From Piscinibacter sp. (GTDB lineage Bacteria > Pseudomonadota > Gammaproteobacteria > Burkholderiales > Burkholderiaceae_C): a stretch of DNA of 64,000 bases. The DNA lies in NCBI GenBank assembly GCA_019635485.1, contig JAHBZL010000030.1, positions 1 through 64,000 on the forward strand, written 5' to 3'. The position numbers and the translations under genes are program-made. Under the pieces are notes generated by a model that was not told the DNA's origin, ran no database searches, and worked only from the letters and a program-made list of their open reading frames with translations. Positions 1 through 10,982 of the stretch are shown one piece after another (the stretch's first letter is position 1; every line of letters starts with the position of its first letter).

Positions 1-1118
1 CGCGTGGCGAACGTGGCGGCCGAGGCGAACGCGGTGAGCGTGGCGAGCGCGGTGGGCGCCGTGGCGAACGCGGCGAACGCGGCGAACGCGGCGAGCGCGG
101 CGAACGTGGCGAACGCGCGGAGGCCCGCGGCGGACGCGCCGGTCGTGGTCGGCGCGGCGAACGCGGTGAGGGCGAGGAAGCCCCGCGCAGCGAGACGACC
201 GGTGCCGAGACGCGCGAGGCGCGCGAACCGCGCGAGCAGCGCGAGAACCGCCGCGGCGAACGAGGCGAGCGCGGTGAACGTGGCCAACGCGGCGAACGCG
301 GCGAGCGTCGACCCGCTGCCGCCGAACCGGCCGTCGCGACGGCGGAGACGGATGCGGCCGCACCGGCCCCGGCCTTCGTCGACACCATTCCCGTCGGCGA
401 AGCCGCCGAACAGGCCGAACGCGGCGGGCGCCGCCGGCGCCGCGGACGCGGTGGTCGCGATCGCGATGACGCACGCGAGGGCGAAGTCCAGACGACGGCC
501 GAAGGCGTGCCGGCCGCTGCGGAAGCGACCTCCGCGGAAGCATCGACGCTTCCGGACGATGCCGCACTGACCGAGGCGACCGGCGCTCCCGCGGCGGCCG
601 AGGGCGAGGAGCGCGAGGGACGTCGGCGCGGCCGGGGCCGCGACCGCCAGCGACGCGAACGGCGCGAGGACGCACCGGCCGTGGCTGATGCCGCCGAGGT
701 CGCAGCGCCCGAGCTTGCGGCCGACGTCGCGACACCGTCGCCGGACATGCCGCTGGTCGCCGAGGCATCGTCGGCCGTCGTCGACCTGCCCGCCGCGCCG
801 GTCGAGGAGCCGGTCGTGGTGGCACCGGCCCCGATGCACGTCGCCCAGGTCGAGCCCTTCGTGCTGCCGGCCGGCGAACTGGCCGCGGTGGCGGAGGCTG
901 CCGGGCTGCAGTGGGTCAACTCGGACGCCGAGAAGATCCGCGCGGTGCAGGAAGCGATGGCACTCGAGCCCAAGCCGATCCACGTGCCGCGCGAGCGGCC
1001 GCCGGCCGTCAAGCTCGACGAAGGTCCGCTGGTGCTGGTCGAGACGCGCAAGGACCTCGCACAGATCACGCTGCCGTTCGATCTGCCGCAGACGCCGCCC
1101 GAGCAGCGCCTCGGCTGA
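1..1118 (+). CDS. rne: Ribonuclease E, C-terminal part (5' end outside window)
   Basis: RNase E is the endoribonuclease that initiates mRNA decay and scaffolds the degradosome at the inner membrane. Only the non-catalytic tail is present, read in the frame that starts at base 3 and runs open from the left edge to TGA at 1116-1118. It opens with Arg-Gly-Glu repeats (about residues 1-40 and again near 84-101), followed by Arg-rich and Ala/Pro/Glu-rich segments. The last 70 residues (GLQWVNSDAEKIRAV, then a stretch ending in the motif TLPFDLP) match what I know as the conserved C-terminus of burkholderial RNase E. The Arg-rich repeats are presumably RNA-binding. The catalytic S1, DNase-I-like and zinc-link domains must lie to the left. 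Confidence is high for the family and lower for any role of the repeats. Confidence 0.85.
   Translation, partial: RGERGGRGERGERGERGGRRGERGERGERGERGERGERAEARGGRAGRGRRGERGEGEEAPRSETTGAETREAREPREQRENRRGERGERGERGQRGERGERRPAAAEPAVATAETDAAAPAPAFVDTIPVGEAAEQAERGGRRRRRGRGGRDRDDAREGEVQTTAEGVPAAAEATSAEASTLPDDAALTEATGAPAAAEGEEREGRRRGRGRDRQRRERREDAPAVADAAEVAAPELAADVATPSPDMPLVAEASSAVVDLPAAPVEEPVVVAPAPMHVAQVEPFVLPAGELAAVAEAAGLQWVNSDAEKIRAVQEAMALEPKPIHVPRERPPAVKLDEGPLVLVETRKDLAQITLPFDLPQTPPEQRLG
60..113 (+). repeat. 9-bp tandem repeat encoding Arg-Gly-Glu, first array
   Basis: Six consecutive copies of a CGYGGCGAR unit encode RGE in the frame of the RNase E tail. Imperfect copies extend to the left edge. 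Synonymous third-position changes between copies indicate that the peptide repeat is maintained in this frame. Confidence 0.85.
252..305 (+). repeat. 9-bp tandem repeat encoding Arg-Gly-Glu, second array
   Basis: Six more RGE/RGQ units of the same 9-bp period, separated from the first array by a Pro/Glu/Thr-rich linker. One unit has Gln in place of Glu. Confidence 0.8.
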
Positions 1119-1124
1119 GGCCGC

Positions 1125-1146
1125 CGGCCCGGCCGCGGCCGGGCCG
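1125..1146. terminator. Perfect GC palindrome between convergent rne and nagZ
   Basis: CGGCCCGGCCG is followed directly by its reverse complement, giving 11-bp arms with no spacer, between the rne stop (1118) and the nagZ stop (1149). Its position between two convergent genes suggests a bidirectional hairpin terminator. There is no T-tract on either side, so intrinsic termination is not certain. Confidence 0.4.
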
Positions 1147-1148
1147 AC

Positions 1149-2207
1149 TCAGGGCAGGCGCTCAAGCGCGCGCTGGTAGACCGGGTCGTGCATCAGGTCG
1201 TCCCAGCCCAGCGGCGCGCTGGCCGGCAGCAATTGCCGGCGGCGCGCCTCGCTGTCCGGATCGGCCTGCCACCGGCCCTGCTGCTGCGCCTCGAGCAGGC
1301 CGTCCAGCAGCGCGTCAACGGCGGCACCGCCGTCGACCGACTGGTTGCACAGCAGCACCAGATCGCAACCGGCCGACAGGGCCACCGTGGCCGCCTCGCT
1401 GTAGCTGACCTCGACGCCGCCGACGCGGCGCGCGCCGGCCATGCTCAGGTCGTCGCTGAAGATCGCACCGGTGAAGCCGAGCTGCTGGCGCAGGATCTCC
1501 TGCAGCCAGCGCGGCGAGAAGCCGGCCGGATTGGCGTCGACCTTCGGGTAGACCACGTGCGCGGGCATCACGCTCGCCAGGCTGGTCGAGAGCCATTCGT
1601 AGGGTCGCGCGTCGTCGGCGAGGATGGCCTTCAGCGAGCGCTTGTCGACCGGAATCTCGAGGTGGCTGTCGGCCCGCACGAAGCCATGCCCCGGAAAGTG
1701 CTTGCCGCAGTTGGCCATGCCGGCGCGCAGCAGGCCGTGCATCACGCTCTTGGCGAGCAGGGCGACGACGCGCGGGTCGCGGTGGAAGGCCCGATCCCCG
1801 ATCACGCCGCTGGACCCGAAGTCGAGGTCGAGCACCGGCGCGAAGCTGAGGTCGACACCGCAGGCGCGCAGTTCGGCGCCCAGCACGTGGCCGGCCGCGG
1901 TGGCGGCGTCGGTGGCACCCAGCGGGTCGTGCATCCACCGCTCGCCGAGCGAGCGCATCGTCGCGACGTGCGTGAAGCCGTCGGTGCGGAAGCGCTGCAC
2001 GCGCCCGCCCTCGTGGTCGACGCAGATCAGCAGGTCTTCGCGCAGCGCCTTGACCTGCGCAGTCAGTTCGACGAGCTGGCGCCGATCGACCCAGTTGCGC
2101 GCGAACAGGATCAGCCCGCCGGTCAGCGGGTGCAGCAGCCGCCGGCGGTCGTCGGCCGTCAGCGTGGTGCCGGCGACGTCGAGGATCACGGGCGCGTGGG
2201 GACTCAT
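1149..2207 (-). CDS. nagZ: Beta-N-acetylhexosaminidase NagZ
   Basis: Cytoplasmic glycoside hydrolase family 3 enzyme that removes GlcNAc from anhydro-muropeptides in cell-wall recycling. The protein is 352 aa, close to the usual 340-350. Substrate-binding [10 protein letters not shown] lies at residues 64-73, the KHFPGHG loop at 169-175 with the following DSH (180-182) supplying the general acid/base His, and the nucleophile Asp in SDDLSM is near 252. The ATG at 2207 overlaps the acpS stop (ATGA), so I chose it over longer in-frame upstream extensions, which lie inside acpS. It is the last gene of the long minus-strand block and faces rne. The product may influence AmpG/AmpR-type beta-lactamase signalling in organisms that have it, but no ampC is visible here. 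Confidence 0.95.
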   Translation of the reverse strand: MSPHAPVILDVAGTTLTADDRRRLLHPLTGGLILFARNWVDRRQLVELTAQVKALREDLLICVDHEGGRVQRFRTDGFTHVATMRSLGERWMHDPLGATDAATAAGHVLGAELRACGVDLSFAPVLDLDFGSSGVIGDRAFHRDPRVVALLAKSVMHGLLRAGMANCGKHFPGHGFVRADSHLEIPVDKRSLKAILADDARPYEWLSTSLASVMPAHVVYPKVDANPAGFSPRWLQEILRQQLGFTGAIFSDDLSMAGARRVGGVEVSYSEAATVALSAGCDLVLLCNQSVDGGAAVDALLDGLLEAQQQGRWQADPDSEARRRQLLPASAPLGWDDLMHDPVYQRALERLP

Positions 2208-2605
2208 CTCGGTTCCTTGGTCTCGACGACCACGAAGGCCGCCGCGTAGTCGGTTTCGTCGGTGACGCTGACGTGGGCCACGAGGCCGCGTGCCTCGAAC
2301 CATTCGGCCAGCGCGCCGTGCAGTCGGATCTCGGGCTTGCCGCGCGGGTCCTTGACGACCTCGCAGCCGCGCCAGGTCATCGGCATGCGCATGCCCAGGC
2401 CGATGGCCTTGGAGAACGCCTCCTTGGCCGAGAAGCGCGTGCCCAGGTAGGCGATGCCGCGCGCCTCGACGCGGGCGAGCCGGCTGCGGAACACCTCCAG
2501 CTCGTGCGGACCGAGCACCCGCTGCGCAAAGCGCTCGCCGCGGCGCGCCCAGGTCTGGCGCAGGCGGCGCAGGTCGCAAATGTCCGTCCCGATGCCAAAG
2601 ATCAT
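2204..2605 (-). CDS. acpS: Holo-[acyl-carrier-protein] synthase
   Basis: Transfers 4'-phosphopantetheine from CoA to the conserved Ser of ACP, activating it for fatty acid synthesis; the substrate gene acpP lies in the same window. The protein is 133 aa, normal for AcpS-type enzymes. [11 protein letters not shown] near residues 4-14 carries the Mg-binding Asp8, and [12 protein letters not shown] near 58-69 carries the second metal ligand Glu62. The start at 2605 gives the canonical MIFGIGTD N-terminus, 7 bp after the pdxJ stop. The stop overlaps the nagZ start by ATGA. Confidence 0.96.
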   Translation of the reverse strand: MIFGIGTDICDLRRLRQTWARRGERFAQRVLGPHELEVFRSRLARVEARGIAYLGTRFSAKEAFSKAIGLGMRMPMTWRGCEVVKDPRGKPEIRLHGALAEWFEARGLVAHVSVTDETDYAAAFVVVETKEPR

Positions 2606-2612
2606 GTCGGCG

Positions 2613-3410
2613 TCAGGCGTATGCGATGTGGATGCAGCGCAGGTAGTCACGCACCGTTTCGGCGAGCCCGAGCTCCAGGGCGTCGGCGATCAGCGCGTGG
2701 CCGATCGACACCTCCAGCACGCCGGGTACGGCACGCAGGAAGTCGGCCAGGTTGGCGCGGTTCAGGTCGTGGCCGGCGTTCAGCTCGAGGCCGGCGGCCA
2801 GGGCCGCCTGCGCCGCCGCGGTGAAGCCCGCCAGCACCGCACCGGCCTCGGGACCGCCATGGGCGCCCGCGTACGACTCGGTGTAGAGCTCGACGCGCTC
2901 GGCACCGAGCTCGCGCGCCGCCGCCATCTGCGCCGGCTCGGGGTCCATGAACAGGCTGACGCGCAGACCCAGGTCGCGCGCCTCGGCCACCAGCGGCGCG
3001 AGCCGTGCCGCGTCCTGCGGAAAGCGCCAGCCGTGGTCGGAGGTGGACTGCTCGACGCTGTCGGGGACGAAGGTCACCTGGTGCACCGGCAGTGCGCGCC
3101 TTACCAGGCCGCGCACCTCGTCCATCAGGTCGTGAAAGGGGTTGCCCTCGATGTTGTACTCGCGCTGCGGCCAGGCCTGCAGCAGTTCGGCGAGTTCGAT
3201 CACGTCGTGCGGGCGGATGTGCCGCTGGTCCGGGCGCGGGTGCACGGTGATGCCGTGCGCTCCGGCCTCCAGCGCGATGGTCGCCGCCCGCGTGACGCTC
3301 GGGATGCCGATCGTGCGCGTGTTGCGCAGCAGCGCGACCTTGTTCAGGTTGACCGAGAGCGCGGTGTGGCCGCGGCGCGGGTCGAGTCCGGCGGTGACGA
3401 GCGGGTTCAT
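2613..3410 (-). CDS. pdxJ: Pyridoxine 5'-phosphate synthase
   Basis: Condenses 1-deoxy-D-xylulose 5-phosphate with 3-amino-2-oxopropyl phosphate to pyridoxine 5'-phosphate, the last ring-forming step of DXP-dependent vitamin B6 synthesis. The protein is 265 aa, slightly longer than the E. coli enzyme. The TIM-barrel signatures are present: [11 protein letters not shown] near residues 55-65 (catalytic and phosphate-binding His/Arg), NIEGNPF near 86-92 with the catalytic Glu, and a C-terminal SIGHALI phosphate loop. ATG at 3410 overlaps the recO stop by four bases. The order recO-pdxJ-acpS is common in proteobacteria. Confidence 0.96.
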   Translation of the reverse strand: MNPLVTAGLDPRRGHTALSVNLNKVALLRNTRTIGIPSVTRAATIALEAGAHGITVHPRPDQRHIRPHDVIELAELLQAWPQREYNIEGNPFHDLMDEVRGLVRRALPVHQVTFVPDSVEQSTSDHGWRFPQDAARLAPLVAEARDLGLRVSLFMDPEPAQMAAARELGAERVELYTESYAGAHGGPEAGAVLAGFTAAAQAALAAGLELNAGHDLNRANLADFLRAVPGVLEVSIGHALIADALELGLAETVRDYLRCIHIAYA

Positions 3411-4162
3411 TCGAGTTGCTGCACGTCGAGCATCACCTGCCGCGTGCGCAGGACCGAGGAGCCGAGATGATAGTGAAGCAGCGCGCGCAGCTGCTGCTTG
3501 AGCGCGGGCAGCGCCGCCCGGCAGGCCTGCTGCAGAACGGCCAGGCTGCCGTGCTCGAGCGCGGCCTGCAGGCCGACCAGCTCACCGGCGCCCAGTGACG
3601 CTTCGTCGGCCGCCTCGATGACACCGGCCTCGCCGCGCAGCGCGTAGCGCCGGTCGGCCCGCAGCGGCTGCTGCGTCAGCGTGGCCACGCCCAGCTCCGG
3701 CAACGATCCGGTCTCGCGCAGCAACACCAGCTCGAACGCCCGCAGCGCGGCCTCGACGGTCTCGTCATCGCCGTCGAGCCACGGCAGGGTCTGCGCGTAG
3801 GCATCGAACAGCAGCGGATGCGGGTCGTGCCGCGCCAGCAACTTCATCAGCAGCTCGTTGAGGTAGAAGCCGGCGAACAGGGCGGCGCCGGACGGCATCG
3901 CGCCGCCGCCAGCCCATTCCGCCTGGCGCAGGTTCTGCACCTCGCCGCCGTCGGGCAGCTTGCCGAGCGTGACCTGCAGGCGCTGGAACGGCAGCAGCAC
4001 GGCGCGCAGCTGCGAGTACGGCCGCTTGGCGCCCTTGGCGGCAGCGACCACCCGGCCCTGGCCGCGGGTGAACAGGTCGAGGATCAGGCTGGACTCGCTC
4101 CAGTCGTGGTGGTGCAGCACGAAGGCCGGCTGCGGCGCCGTGCCGCGCGACCCCGCCATCAC
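3407..4162 (-). CDS. recO: DNA repair protein RecO
   Basis: RecFOR-pathway mediator that anneals ssDNA and helps load RecA onto SSB-coated gaps. The protein is 251 aa. Its N-terminal OB-fold begins near residue 12 with [20 protein letters not shown], followed by [15 protein letters not shown], a typical RecO N-terminal pattern; the rest is the helical RecO_C domain. I saw no CxxC zinc pair, as is usual in proteobacterial RecO. ATG at 4162 overlaps the era stop at 4159, so recO is likely translationally coupled to era. Confidence 0.93.
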   Translation of the reverse strand: MMAGSRGTAPQPAFVLHHHDWSESSLILDLFTRGQGRVVAAAKGAKRPYSQLRAVLLPFQRLQVTLGKLPDGGEVQNLRQAEWAGGGAMPSGAALFAGFYLNELLMKLLARHDPHPLLFDAYAQTLPWLDGDDETVEAALRAFELVLLRETGSLPELGVATLTQQPLRADRRYALRGEAGVIEAADEASLGAGELVGLQAALEHGSLAVLQQACRAALPALKQQLRALLHYHLGSSVLRTRQVMLDVQQLE

Positions 4163-5070
4163 TCGTAGCCGTAGCTGCGCAGGTGTTCCTCATCGGCCGC
4201 CCAGCCGGAGCGCACCTTGACGAACAGCTCCAGGAACACCTTGCCGTCCAGCAGGGCCTCGAGTTCCTGGCGTGCCTCGGAGCCGATGCGCTTCAGGCGC
4301 TCGCCGCCGCCGCCGATCACCATGCCCTTGTGCGCCTCGCGCTCGACGACGATCGCCGCCGCGATGCGGCGCAGCTGCCCCTCTTCCTCGAACTTCTCGA
4401 TCACCACCGTCGAGGTGTAGGGCAGTTCGTCGCCGGTCAGGCGGAACAGCTTCTCGCGGATGATCTCGCCGGCGAGGAAACGCTCGCTGCGATCGGTCAG
4501 CGCATCTTCCTCGTGGAACCAGGGCTGTTCGGGCAGGTACGGCCGCACGATCTGCAGCAGCCGCTCGACGTCACCGCTCTTCTTCGCCGACAGCGGCACG
4601 AACTCGGCGAACGCATGGCGCTCCTGCATGCCCTTCAGCCAGGGCGCGAGCTCCGCGCGCCGCTGCACGGCGTCGAGCTTGTTCGCGACCAGGAACACCG
4701 GCTTGCCACCCGGCGCCTCGTCCTGGATCAACGCAAGCACCTTGGCGTCGTCGAGCCCGAAACGGCCGGCCTCGACGACGAACAGCACGAGGTCGACATC
4801 GGCCAGCGCGCCCTGCACGGTGCGGTTCAGCGTGCGGTTCAGCGCGGCCGCGTGGCGCGTCTGGAAGCCGGGGGTGTCGACGAACACGTACTGCGTGTCG
4901 CCGACCGTGCGGATGCCGGTGATGCGGTGCCGCGTGGTCTGGGCCTTCGCCGACGTGATGCTGATCTTCTGCCCGACCAGCGCGTTCAGCAGCGTCGACT
5001 TGCCGACGTTCGGCCGGCCGACGATCGCGATGAGCCCGCAGCGCTGCGGCCCGGGTTCGGGATCGTTCAC
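4159..5070 (-). CDS. era: GTPase Era
   Basis: Essential GTPase that binds the 3' end of 16S rRNA and checks 30S maturation at the membrane. The protein is 303 aa. G1 GRPNVGKS is at residues 18-25, G3 DTPG at 65-68 and G4 NKLD at 130-133, followed by a C-terminal KH domain with the [13 protein letters not shown] loop near residue 255. I place the start at GTG 5070, which overlaps the rnc stop as GTGA. The open frame continues upstream, but only inside rnc and without an ATG near the family N-terminus. The rnc-era-recO order is conserved. Confidence 0.95.
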   Translation of the reverse strand: MNDPEPGPQRCGLIAIVGRPNVGKSTLLNALVGQKISITSAKAQTTRHRITGIRTVGDTQYVFVDTPGFQTRHAAALNRTLNRTVQGALADVDLVLFVVEAGRFGLDDAKVLALIQDEAPGGKPVFLVANKLDAVQRRAELAPWLKGMQERHAFAEFVPLSAKKSGDVERLLQIVRPYLPEQPWFHEEDALTDRSERFLAGEIIREKLFRLTGDELPYTSTVVIEKFEEEGQLRRIAAAIVVEREAHKGMVIGGGGERLKRIGSEARQELEALLDGKVFLELFVKVRSGWAADEEHLRSYGYE

Positions 5071-5771
5071 GAGCGTAACGGGCCGCCCGGGCGGTCGCTG
5101 GCGCGGAGCGCGTCGAGCATGCGGCCGGCTGCATCCTGCTCGGCCTGCCGGCGCGAGCGGCCTTCGCCGGATTCGGTCAGCCCCAGCGCCGGCACCAGGC
5201 ACTCGACCTCGAAGGTCTGCGCATGGGCCTGGCCCCGGGTCGCGGCGATGCGGTAGGTGGGCACCGGCAGGCGGCGCGCCTGCAGCCACTCCTGAAGTTC
5301 GGTCTTGGCGTCCTTGGCCCAGCCGCCGATCTCCGTGCCGGCGATCACCTCGCCGAACAGGCGCTGCACCAGCTCCTGCGCGGCCTCGTAGCCACCGTCC
5401 AGGAACACGGCACCGATGAGCGCCTCGAGCGCATCGGCCAGGATGGAGGCGCGTTGCGCGCCGCCGCCGCGGGCCTCGCCCTCGGACAGGCGCACGAACT
5501 CGGGCAAGCCGACCTGCAGTGCGACACGGTGCAGGCTCTCCTCGCGCACCAGGTGCGCCCGCACGCGGGTCAGGTCACCCTCGTCGGAGCCGGCGAAGCG
5601 CTCGAACAGCAGCCCGGAGACGGCCAGGCTGAGCACGGCGTCGCCGAGGAACTCGAGCCGTTCGTTATGGTCCGCGCCGAAGCTGCGGTGCGTCAGCGCC
5701 CGCTCCAGCAGGTCTGCCTGCCGGAAGATGTGGCCCAGCCGCCGTTGGAGTTCGTCGAATCGTTCGTCCAT
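5067..5771 (-). CDS. rnc: Ribonuclease III
   Basis: Double-strand-specific endoribonuclease that processes rRNA precursors and cleaves structured mRNAs, often including its own operon leader. The protein is 234 aa from ATG 5771; an in-frame ATG 27 bp further upstream is possible but less typical. The RNase III signature [11 protein letters not shown] is at residues 37-47 and supplies the metal-binding acidic residues. The C-terminal third is a dsRBD, with the helix-1 pattern KTELQEWLQ and a terminal [14 protein letters not shown]. It is coupled to era by GTGA. Confidence 0.96.
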   Translation of the reverse strand: MDERFDELQRRLGHIFRQADLLERALTHRSFGADHNERLEFLGDAVLSLAVSGLLFERFAGSDEGDLTRVRAHLVREESLHRVALQVGLPEFVRLSEGEARGGGAQRASILADALEALIGAVFLDGGYEAAQELVQRLFGEVIAGTEIGGWAKDAKTELQEWLQARRLPVPTYRIAATRGQAHAQTFEVECLVPALGLTESGEGRSRRQAEQDAAGRMLDALRASDRPGGPLRS

Positions 5772-5799
5772 GGGGTTCCGGTGTGACCCCTCCGCCACG

Positions 5800-6168
5800 C
5801 TACTTCGAGCGCCCCTCGTACTTGATCAGCAGGTACACGGGTGCCGCCAGTTCGATCTCCTTGTCGTAGGCGAACTTGACGACCACCTTCTCGTTGACCT
5901 TCGTGATCTCCAGATCCGATCCCGAGATCGACTGGATGGAGTACTCGATCTGCTTCTGCCGCTCGAACGCGGCGCGGATCTCCGGGACGGTCGTGCCGCC
6001 CTCCTTCGCGACCTTCTCCACGGCACGCTGGATCGTGAAGTACTCGTTCAGCGTCGGCAGCACGCGCATGACCAGCAGCGCCGTGAAGCCGAGCACGATG
6101 GCCCAGAACAACAGCCCGAACAGCGTGATGCCGCGCTGCCCGCGGCGCCGAGCGAGGTCCCTCATCAT
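5800..6168 (-). CDS. DUF4845 family single-pass membrane protein
   Basis: Small protein of 122 aa with a positively charged N-terminus, one hydrophobic helix at about residues 14-36, and a soluble tail with predicted alpha/beta pattern. It looks like the DUF4845 proteins found between lepB and rnc in betaproteobacteria; their function is not established. The first helix after an RGITLFG-like segment faintly resembles type IV pilin-like N-termini, but there is no clear GFxxxE prepilin site. Two adjacent ATG codons (6168 and 6165) are both possible starts. It sits 16 bp after lepB and 28 bp before rnc, so it is probably co-transcribed with them. Confidence 0.8.
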   Translation of the reverse strand: MMRDLARRRGQRGITLFGLLFWAIVLGFTALLVMRVLPTLNEYFTIQRAVEKVAKEGGTTVPEIRAAFERQKQIEYSIQSISGSDLEITKVNEKVVVKFAYDKEIELAAPVYLLIKYEGRSK

Positions 6169-6184
6169 GCGTCCATGCTCCCCT

Positions 6185-7161
6185 TCAATGGAACGCCCCG
6201 ATGCGCTTCAGATTGCCGAAGTTCATCCAGACGAAGAAGGCTCGCCCGACGATGTTCTCGTCCGGCACGAAGCCCCAGTAGCGCGAGTCTTCCGAATTGT
6301 CGCGGTTGTCGCCCATCATGAAGTAATGCCCCGGCGGCACCTTGCAGGTGACACCTTCGGCACTGTAGCGGCAGTTCTCGCGGAAAGGAAACGTGTAGGC
6401 GTCGTCCGGACCGAACGGGCGGCGCGCCTGCGGATTGACCAGGATGCGGTGCTCGACCTCTCCCAGCTTCTCCTTGAAGACCGGGAAGTAGCGTAGCGAG
6501 TCCTCGTCGTAGTAGCCCGGCGCGGGCAGCGCCTCCAGCGGCACCTCCTGCCCGTTGATCGAGAGCTTCTGGTCGCGCCACGTCACCTCGTCGCCGGGCA
6601 GCCCGACCACCCGCTTGATGTAGTCGACGCTGGTGTCCTTCGGGTAGCGGAACACCATCACGTCGCCGCGCTTCGGGTCGTGGTTGGCGATGATCTTCTT
6701 GTTGATCACCGGCAGACGCACCCCGTAATGGAACTTGTTCACGAGGATCAGGTCGCCGACCAGCAGCGTCGGGATCATCGATCCGGACGGGATCTTGAAT
6801 GGCTCGAACAGGAACGAGCGCAGCAGGAAGACCGCCAGGATCACCGGGAACAGCCCGGCCGTCCAGTCGAGCCACCAGGGCTGGGCGAGCACGCCTTCGC
6901 GCGCCTTCGCGAGGTTCGTGTCGACCTGCGTGATGCCCTGGCGCGCCAGGTCGGCCCGGCGCTGCGCGTCCTGGCGCTCCAGTTCGGCCGCGGCCGCCTG
7001 CCGGGCCGGCGCGAAGCGCAGGCGCTCCGCCAGCCAGTACACGAGCGTCACGACGCTCAGGATGAACAGCAGCAGCGAGAAGTTTCCCGTCCACTTGCCG
7101 AGGTACCAGCCCCCGAGGTACGCGGCAAGCGCGCCGTAGAGCACGCCGGTCAGTAGTCCCA

Positions 7162-7162
<1 letters not shown>
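6185..7162 (-). CDS. lepB: Signal peptidase I
   Basis: Inner-membrane serine protease that removes signal peptides from secreted preproteins. The protein is 325 aa. Two hydrophobic segments (about residues 3-20 and 28-44) precede a charged cytoplasmic loop, and a third (104-118) leads into the catalytic domain. The nucleophile Ser128 is in PSGSMIPTL and the general base Lys183 in KRVVGLPGDEV; the C-terminal GDNRDNSEDSRYWG box E is intact. ATG at 7162 overlaps the lepA stop. The lepA-lepB pairing is classical. Confidence 0.96.
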
Positions 7163-8970
<1,808 letters not shown>

Positions 8971-9076
8971 GAGCGGTGGAACGGGAGCTTCAACAGGTGC
9001 CCGCAACGGCGCTGCCGCTGTCGGAGAAGCTCATGTCGCGAAGCGATGTGGAGGCCGGAAGGCCCGTGCGGGAGAT

Positions 9077-9110
9077 AAAAAAAAGGCACGTCGAAAGAGT
9101 GACGCGCCTT
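9077..9110 (-). terminator. Rho-independent terminator downstream of mucD
   Basis: On the minus strand, AAGGCGCGTC pairs with GACGTGCCTT across an 8-base loop (9 of 10 pairs plus one GU-type position), followed by a run of eight T. This fits an intrinsic terminator ending the rpoE-rseA-rseB-mucD transcript about 360 bp after the mucD stop. Confidence 0.75.
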
Positions 9111-9234
9111 CCAACAAAACGTATGGCAACTGCTTGTTGGGCTTTCATTGTAGCCAAAAGACCCCCGCGGGAAACCGCGCCAATGCTTGATTTCACGCCG
9201 TTGCGGGGTGCCAACAGGAAAAACCGTCAACAGC

Positions 9235-9269
9235 TTATCCACAAAGCCTTGTGGAGGGCCTGGGGATAG
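9235..9269. promoter_or_regulatory. DnaA-box cluster with hairpin
   Basis: A perfect DnaA-box consensus TTATCCACA lies at 9235-9243 on plus. Two inverted weaker copies follow: TGTGGAGGG at 9250-9258 and TGGGGATAG at 9261-9269, matching TGTGGATAA at 6 and 7 of 9 positions. TCCACAA and TTGTGGA at 9238-9255 form a 7-bp stem with a 4-base loop. DnaA binding is inferred from consensus only. Confidence 0.4.
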
Positions 9270-9471
9270 TTACGCCTGCCTTGGTTTGTTGATCGCAAGC
9301 GGCACAACACGCGTTCCAGGTGCCTGAATTCTATCGCCAGCCGCCTTCAATCCAGTCTGCCCGAAATGTCAGCATCTACTAACAAGCGGCGCTGGCCGGA
9401 TCGTCCAGGCTCGGTCGCACGGACGGCTTCCCGGATGATGGAAAGACCCGCCACCCAAGTCGACTGTCCGC

Positions 9472-10947
9472 TCAGCGGGCGGGCCGGATGATCAGGAAGT
9501 TGACCGTGTCGCCCCGGCGCACCAGCACGGTGACCGCCCGGCTCTTGTCGACCTTGGCCACGACCGCCTCGAACTGCTTCGCGCCGGTGATCTCGCTGTT
9601 GTCCAGCGACAGGATGATGTCGCCCTCGCGCAGTCCTGCACGCGCGGCCGGTCCGTCGACACTGTCGACCCGCACGCCGTTCTTGAGCTTCAGCTCGCGC
9701 TTCTGCGCCTCGCCGAGGTCGGAGACGCCGATGCCCAGCGTCGCCGCGGTCGCCTGCGGCTTGGCCGCACCGCTCTCGGCGGCAGCGCGCTTCTGGTCGG
9801 GCTCCACCTCCGCCACGACGACGGTCAGATCCTTGTAGGCGCCGCGGCGGAAGACCTGCAGCGTCGTCTTGCTGCCCGGCTTCACGCTGCCGACGATGCG
9901 CGGCAGGTCGCCGGACTTCTCGACCACCTTGCCGTCGAAACGCGTGATGATGTCGCCGGCCTCGATGCCGGCCTTCTCGGCCGGACCGCCCGCCTCGACG
10001 CTGCGCACCAGCGCACCGGAGGCCTTGCCCAGGCCGATCGACTCGGCCACGTCCTTGGTGACCTGGTCGATGCTCACGCCGATGCGGCCGCGGCTCACGC
10101 GACCGGTGGTGCGCAGCTGCTCGGCCACGCGCGTCGCTTCGTCGATCGGGATCGCGAACGAGATGCCCATGTAGCCGCCGGAGCGGCTGTAGATCTGCGA
10201 GTTGATGCCGACCACCTCGCCGCGCAGGTTCAGCAGCGGGCCGCCCGAGTTGCCCGGGTTGATCGCGACGTCGGTCTGGATCAGCGGCAGGAACTCGCCG
10301 GTGTCGCGCGCCTTCGCGCTGACGATGCCGGCCGTCACCGTGTTCTCCAGACCGAACGGCGAGCCGATCGCGATCACCCACTCGCCGACGCGCAGCTTGC
10401 CGACGTCGCCGATCCGCACCGTCGGCAGGCCGCTGGCCTCGATCTTCACCAGCGCCACGTCGGAGCGCCGGTCCGTGCCGATCACGCGAGCCTTGAACTC
10501 GCGCTTGTCGGTCAGCGTGACGAACACCTCGTCCGCCCCGTCGACGACGTGGGCGTTGGTCATCACGTAGCCGTCGGCGCTGAGCACGAATCCGGAGCCG
10601 ACGCCGCGCTGCTGCGGCTCGCCACCGTCGGGCGCCGGGCGCTGGCCGCGCGGACCCGGCTGGTTCGGGATCGGCAGGCCGAAGCGCCGAAAGAACTCCA
10701 GCATGTCCTCGTCCATCTCCGGCAGGCCGCCGCGACCGCCCCGCACACGCTCGGTGGTGCGGATGTTGACCACGGCCGGCCCGACCCGTTCGGCCAGATC
10801 GGCGAAGTCGGGCAGCACCACCTGGGACTGCGCCAGCACCGGCGCAGGCACCGCCGCCGCGCCGGCAGCGACGCCGAGCGCCAGGGCCAGTGCCGCGAAC
10901 CGGCGCTGCAGGAGGGTCGGAGGGAAGTTGTCGGGTGTCGAGATCAT
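9472..10947 (-). CDS. mucD: Periplasmic serine protease of the DegP/MucD type
   Basis: HtrA-family protease/chaperone that degrades misfolded envelope proteins and, in Pseudomonas, tempers sigma-E (AlgU) signalling. The protein is 491 aa. A signal peptide ends near residue 39 (VLA-Q). The protease domain carries His133 in TNAHVV, Asp163 in RRSDVALVKI and Ser234 in GNSGGP, followed by two PDZ domains (about 270-360 and 390-490). An Arg/Gly/Pro-rich loop at about 68-110 lies between the LA-like region and the protease core. ATG 10947 (MISTPDNFPP) gives a sensible signal sequence. Position directly after rseB supports the mucD assignment over degQ. Confidence 0.92.
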   Translation of the reverse strand: MISTPDNFPPTLLQRRFAALALALGVAAGAAAVPAPVLAQSQVVLPDFADLAERVGPAVVNIRTTERVRGGRGGLPEMDEDMLEFFRRFGLPIPNQPGPRGQRPAPDGGEPQQRGVGSGFVLSADGYVMTNAHVVDGADEVFVTLTDKREFKARVIGTDRRSDVALVKIEASGLPTVRIGDVGKLRVGEWVIAIGSPFGLENTVTAGIVSAKARDTGEFLPLIQTDVAINPGNSGGPLLNLRGEVVGINSQIYSRSGGYMGISFAIPIDEATRVAEQLRTTGRVSRGRIGVSIDQVTKDVAESIGLGKASGALVRSVEAGGPAEKAGIEAGDIITRFDGKVVEKSGDLPRIVGSVKPGSKTTLQVFRRGAYKDLTVVVAEVEPDQKRAAAESGAAKPQATAATLGIGVSDLGEAQKRELKLKNGVRVDSVDGPAARAGLREGDIILSLDNSEITGAKQFEAVVAKVDKSRAVTVLVRRGDTVNFLIIRPAR

Positions 10948-10982
10948 GGGCAGGCCACGGGGCGAGGGTCGGTCGTCGGGAA

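Larger units (their letters stand above)
8971..9471. other. 500-bp intergenic spacer between mucD and lepA
   Basis: No convincing gene is seen on either strand; the open frames lack family resemblance and a usable ribosome binding site. The stretch is visibly less GC-rich than its flanks. It holds a minus-strand terminator-like hairpin (9077-9110) and a cluster of DnaA-box-like sequences with a short hairpin (9235-9269). The lepA promoter should lie in the part nearest lepA, but I could not identify convincing -35/-10 elements there. Confidence 0.7.

Noticed and set aside
3..305. Possible CRISPR array in the 9-bp repeats
   Set aside because: Units are too short, have no spacers and keep a coding frame.
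4..570. Ala/Asn-rich frame over the RNase E repeat
   Set aside because: The same 9-bp repeat read one base off; frame 3 joins smoothly to the conserved RNase E C-terminus and is open from the edge.
9112..9471. Chromosome origin, because of DnaA boxes
   Set aside because: Only one perfect box, no dnaA, dnaN or gidA nearby and no AT-rich unwinding region.
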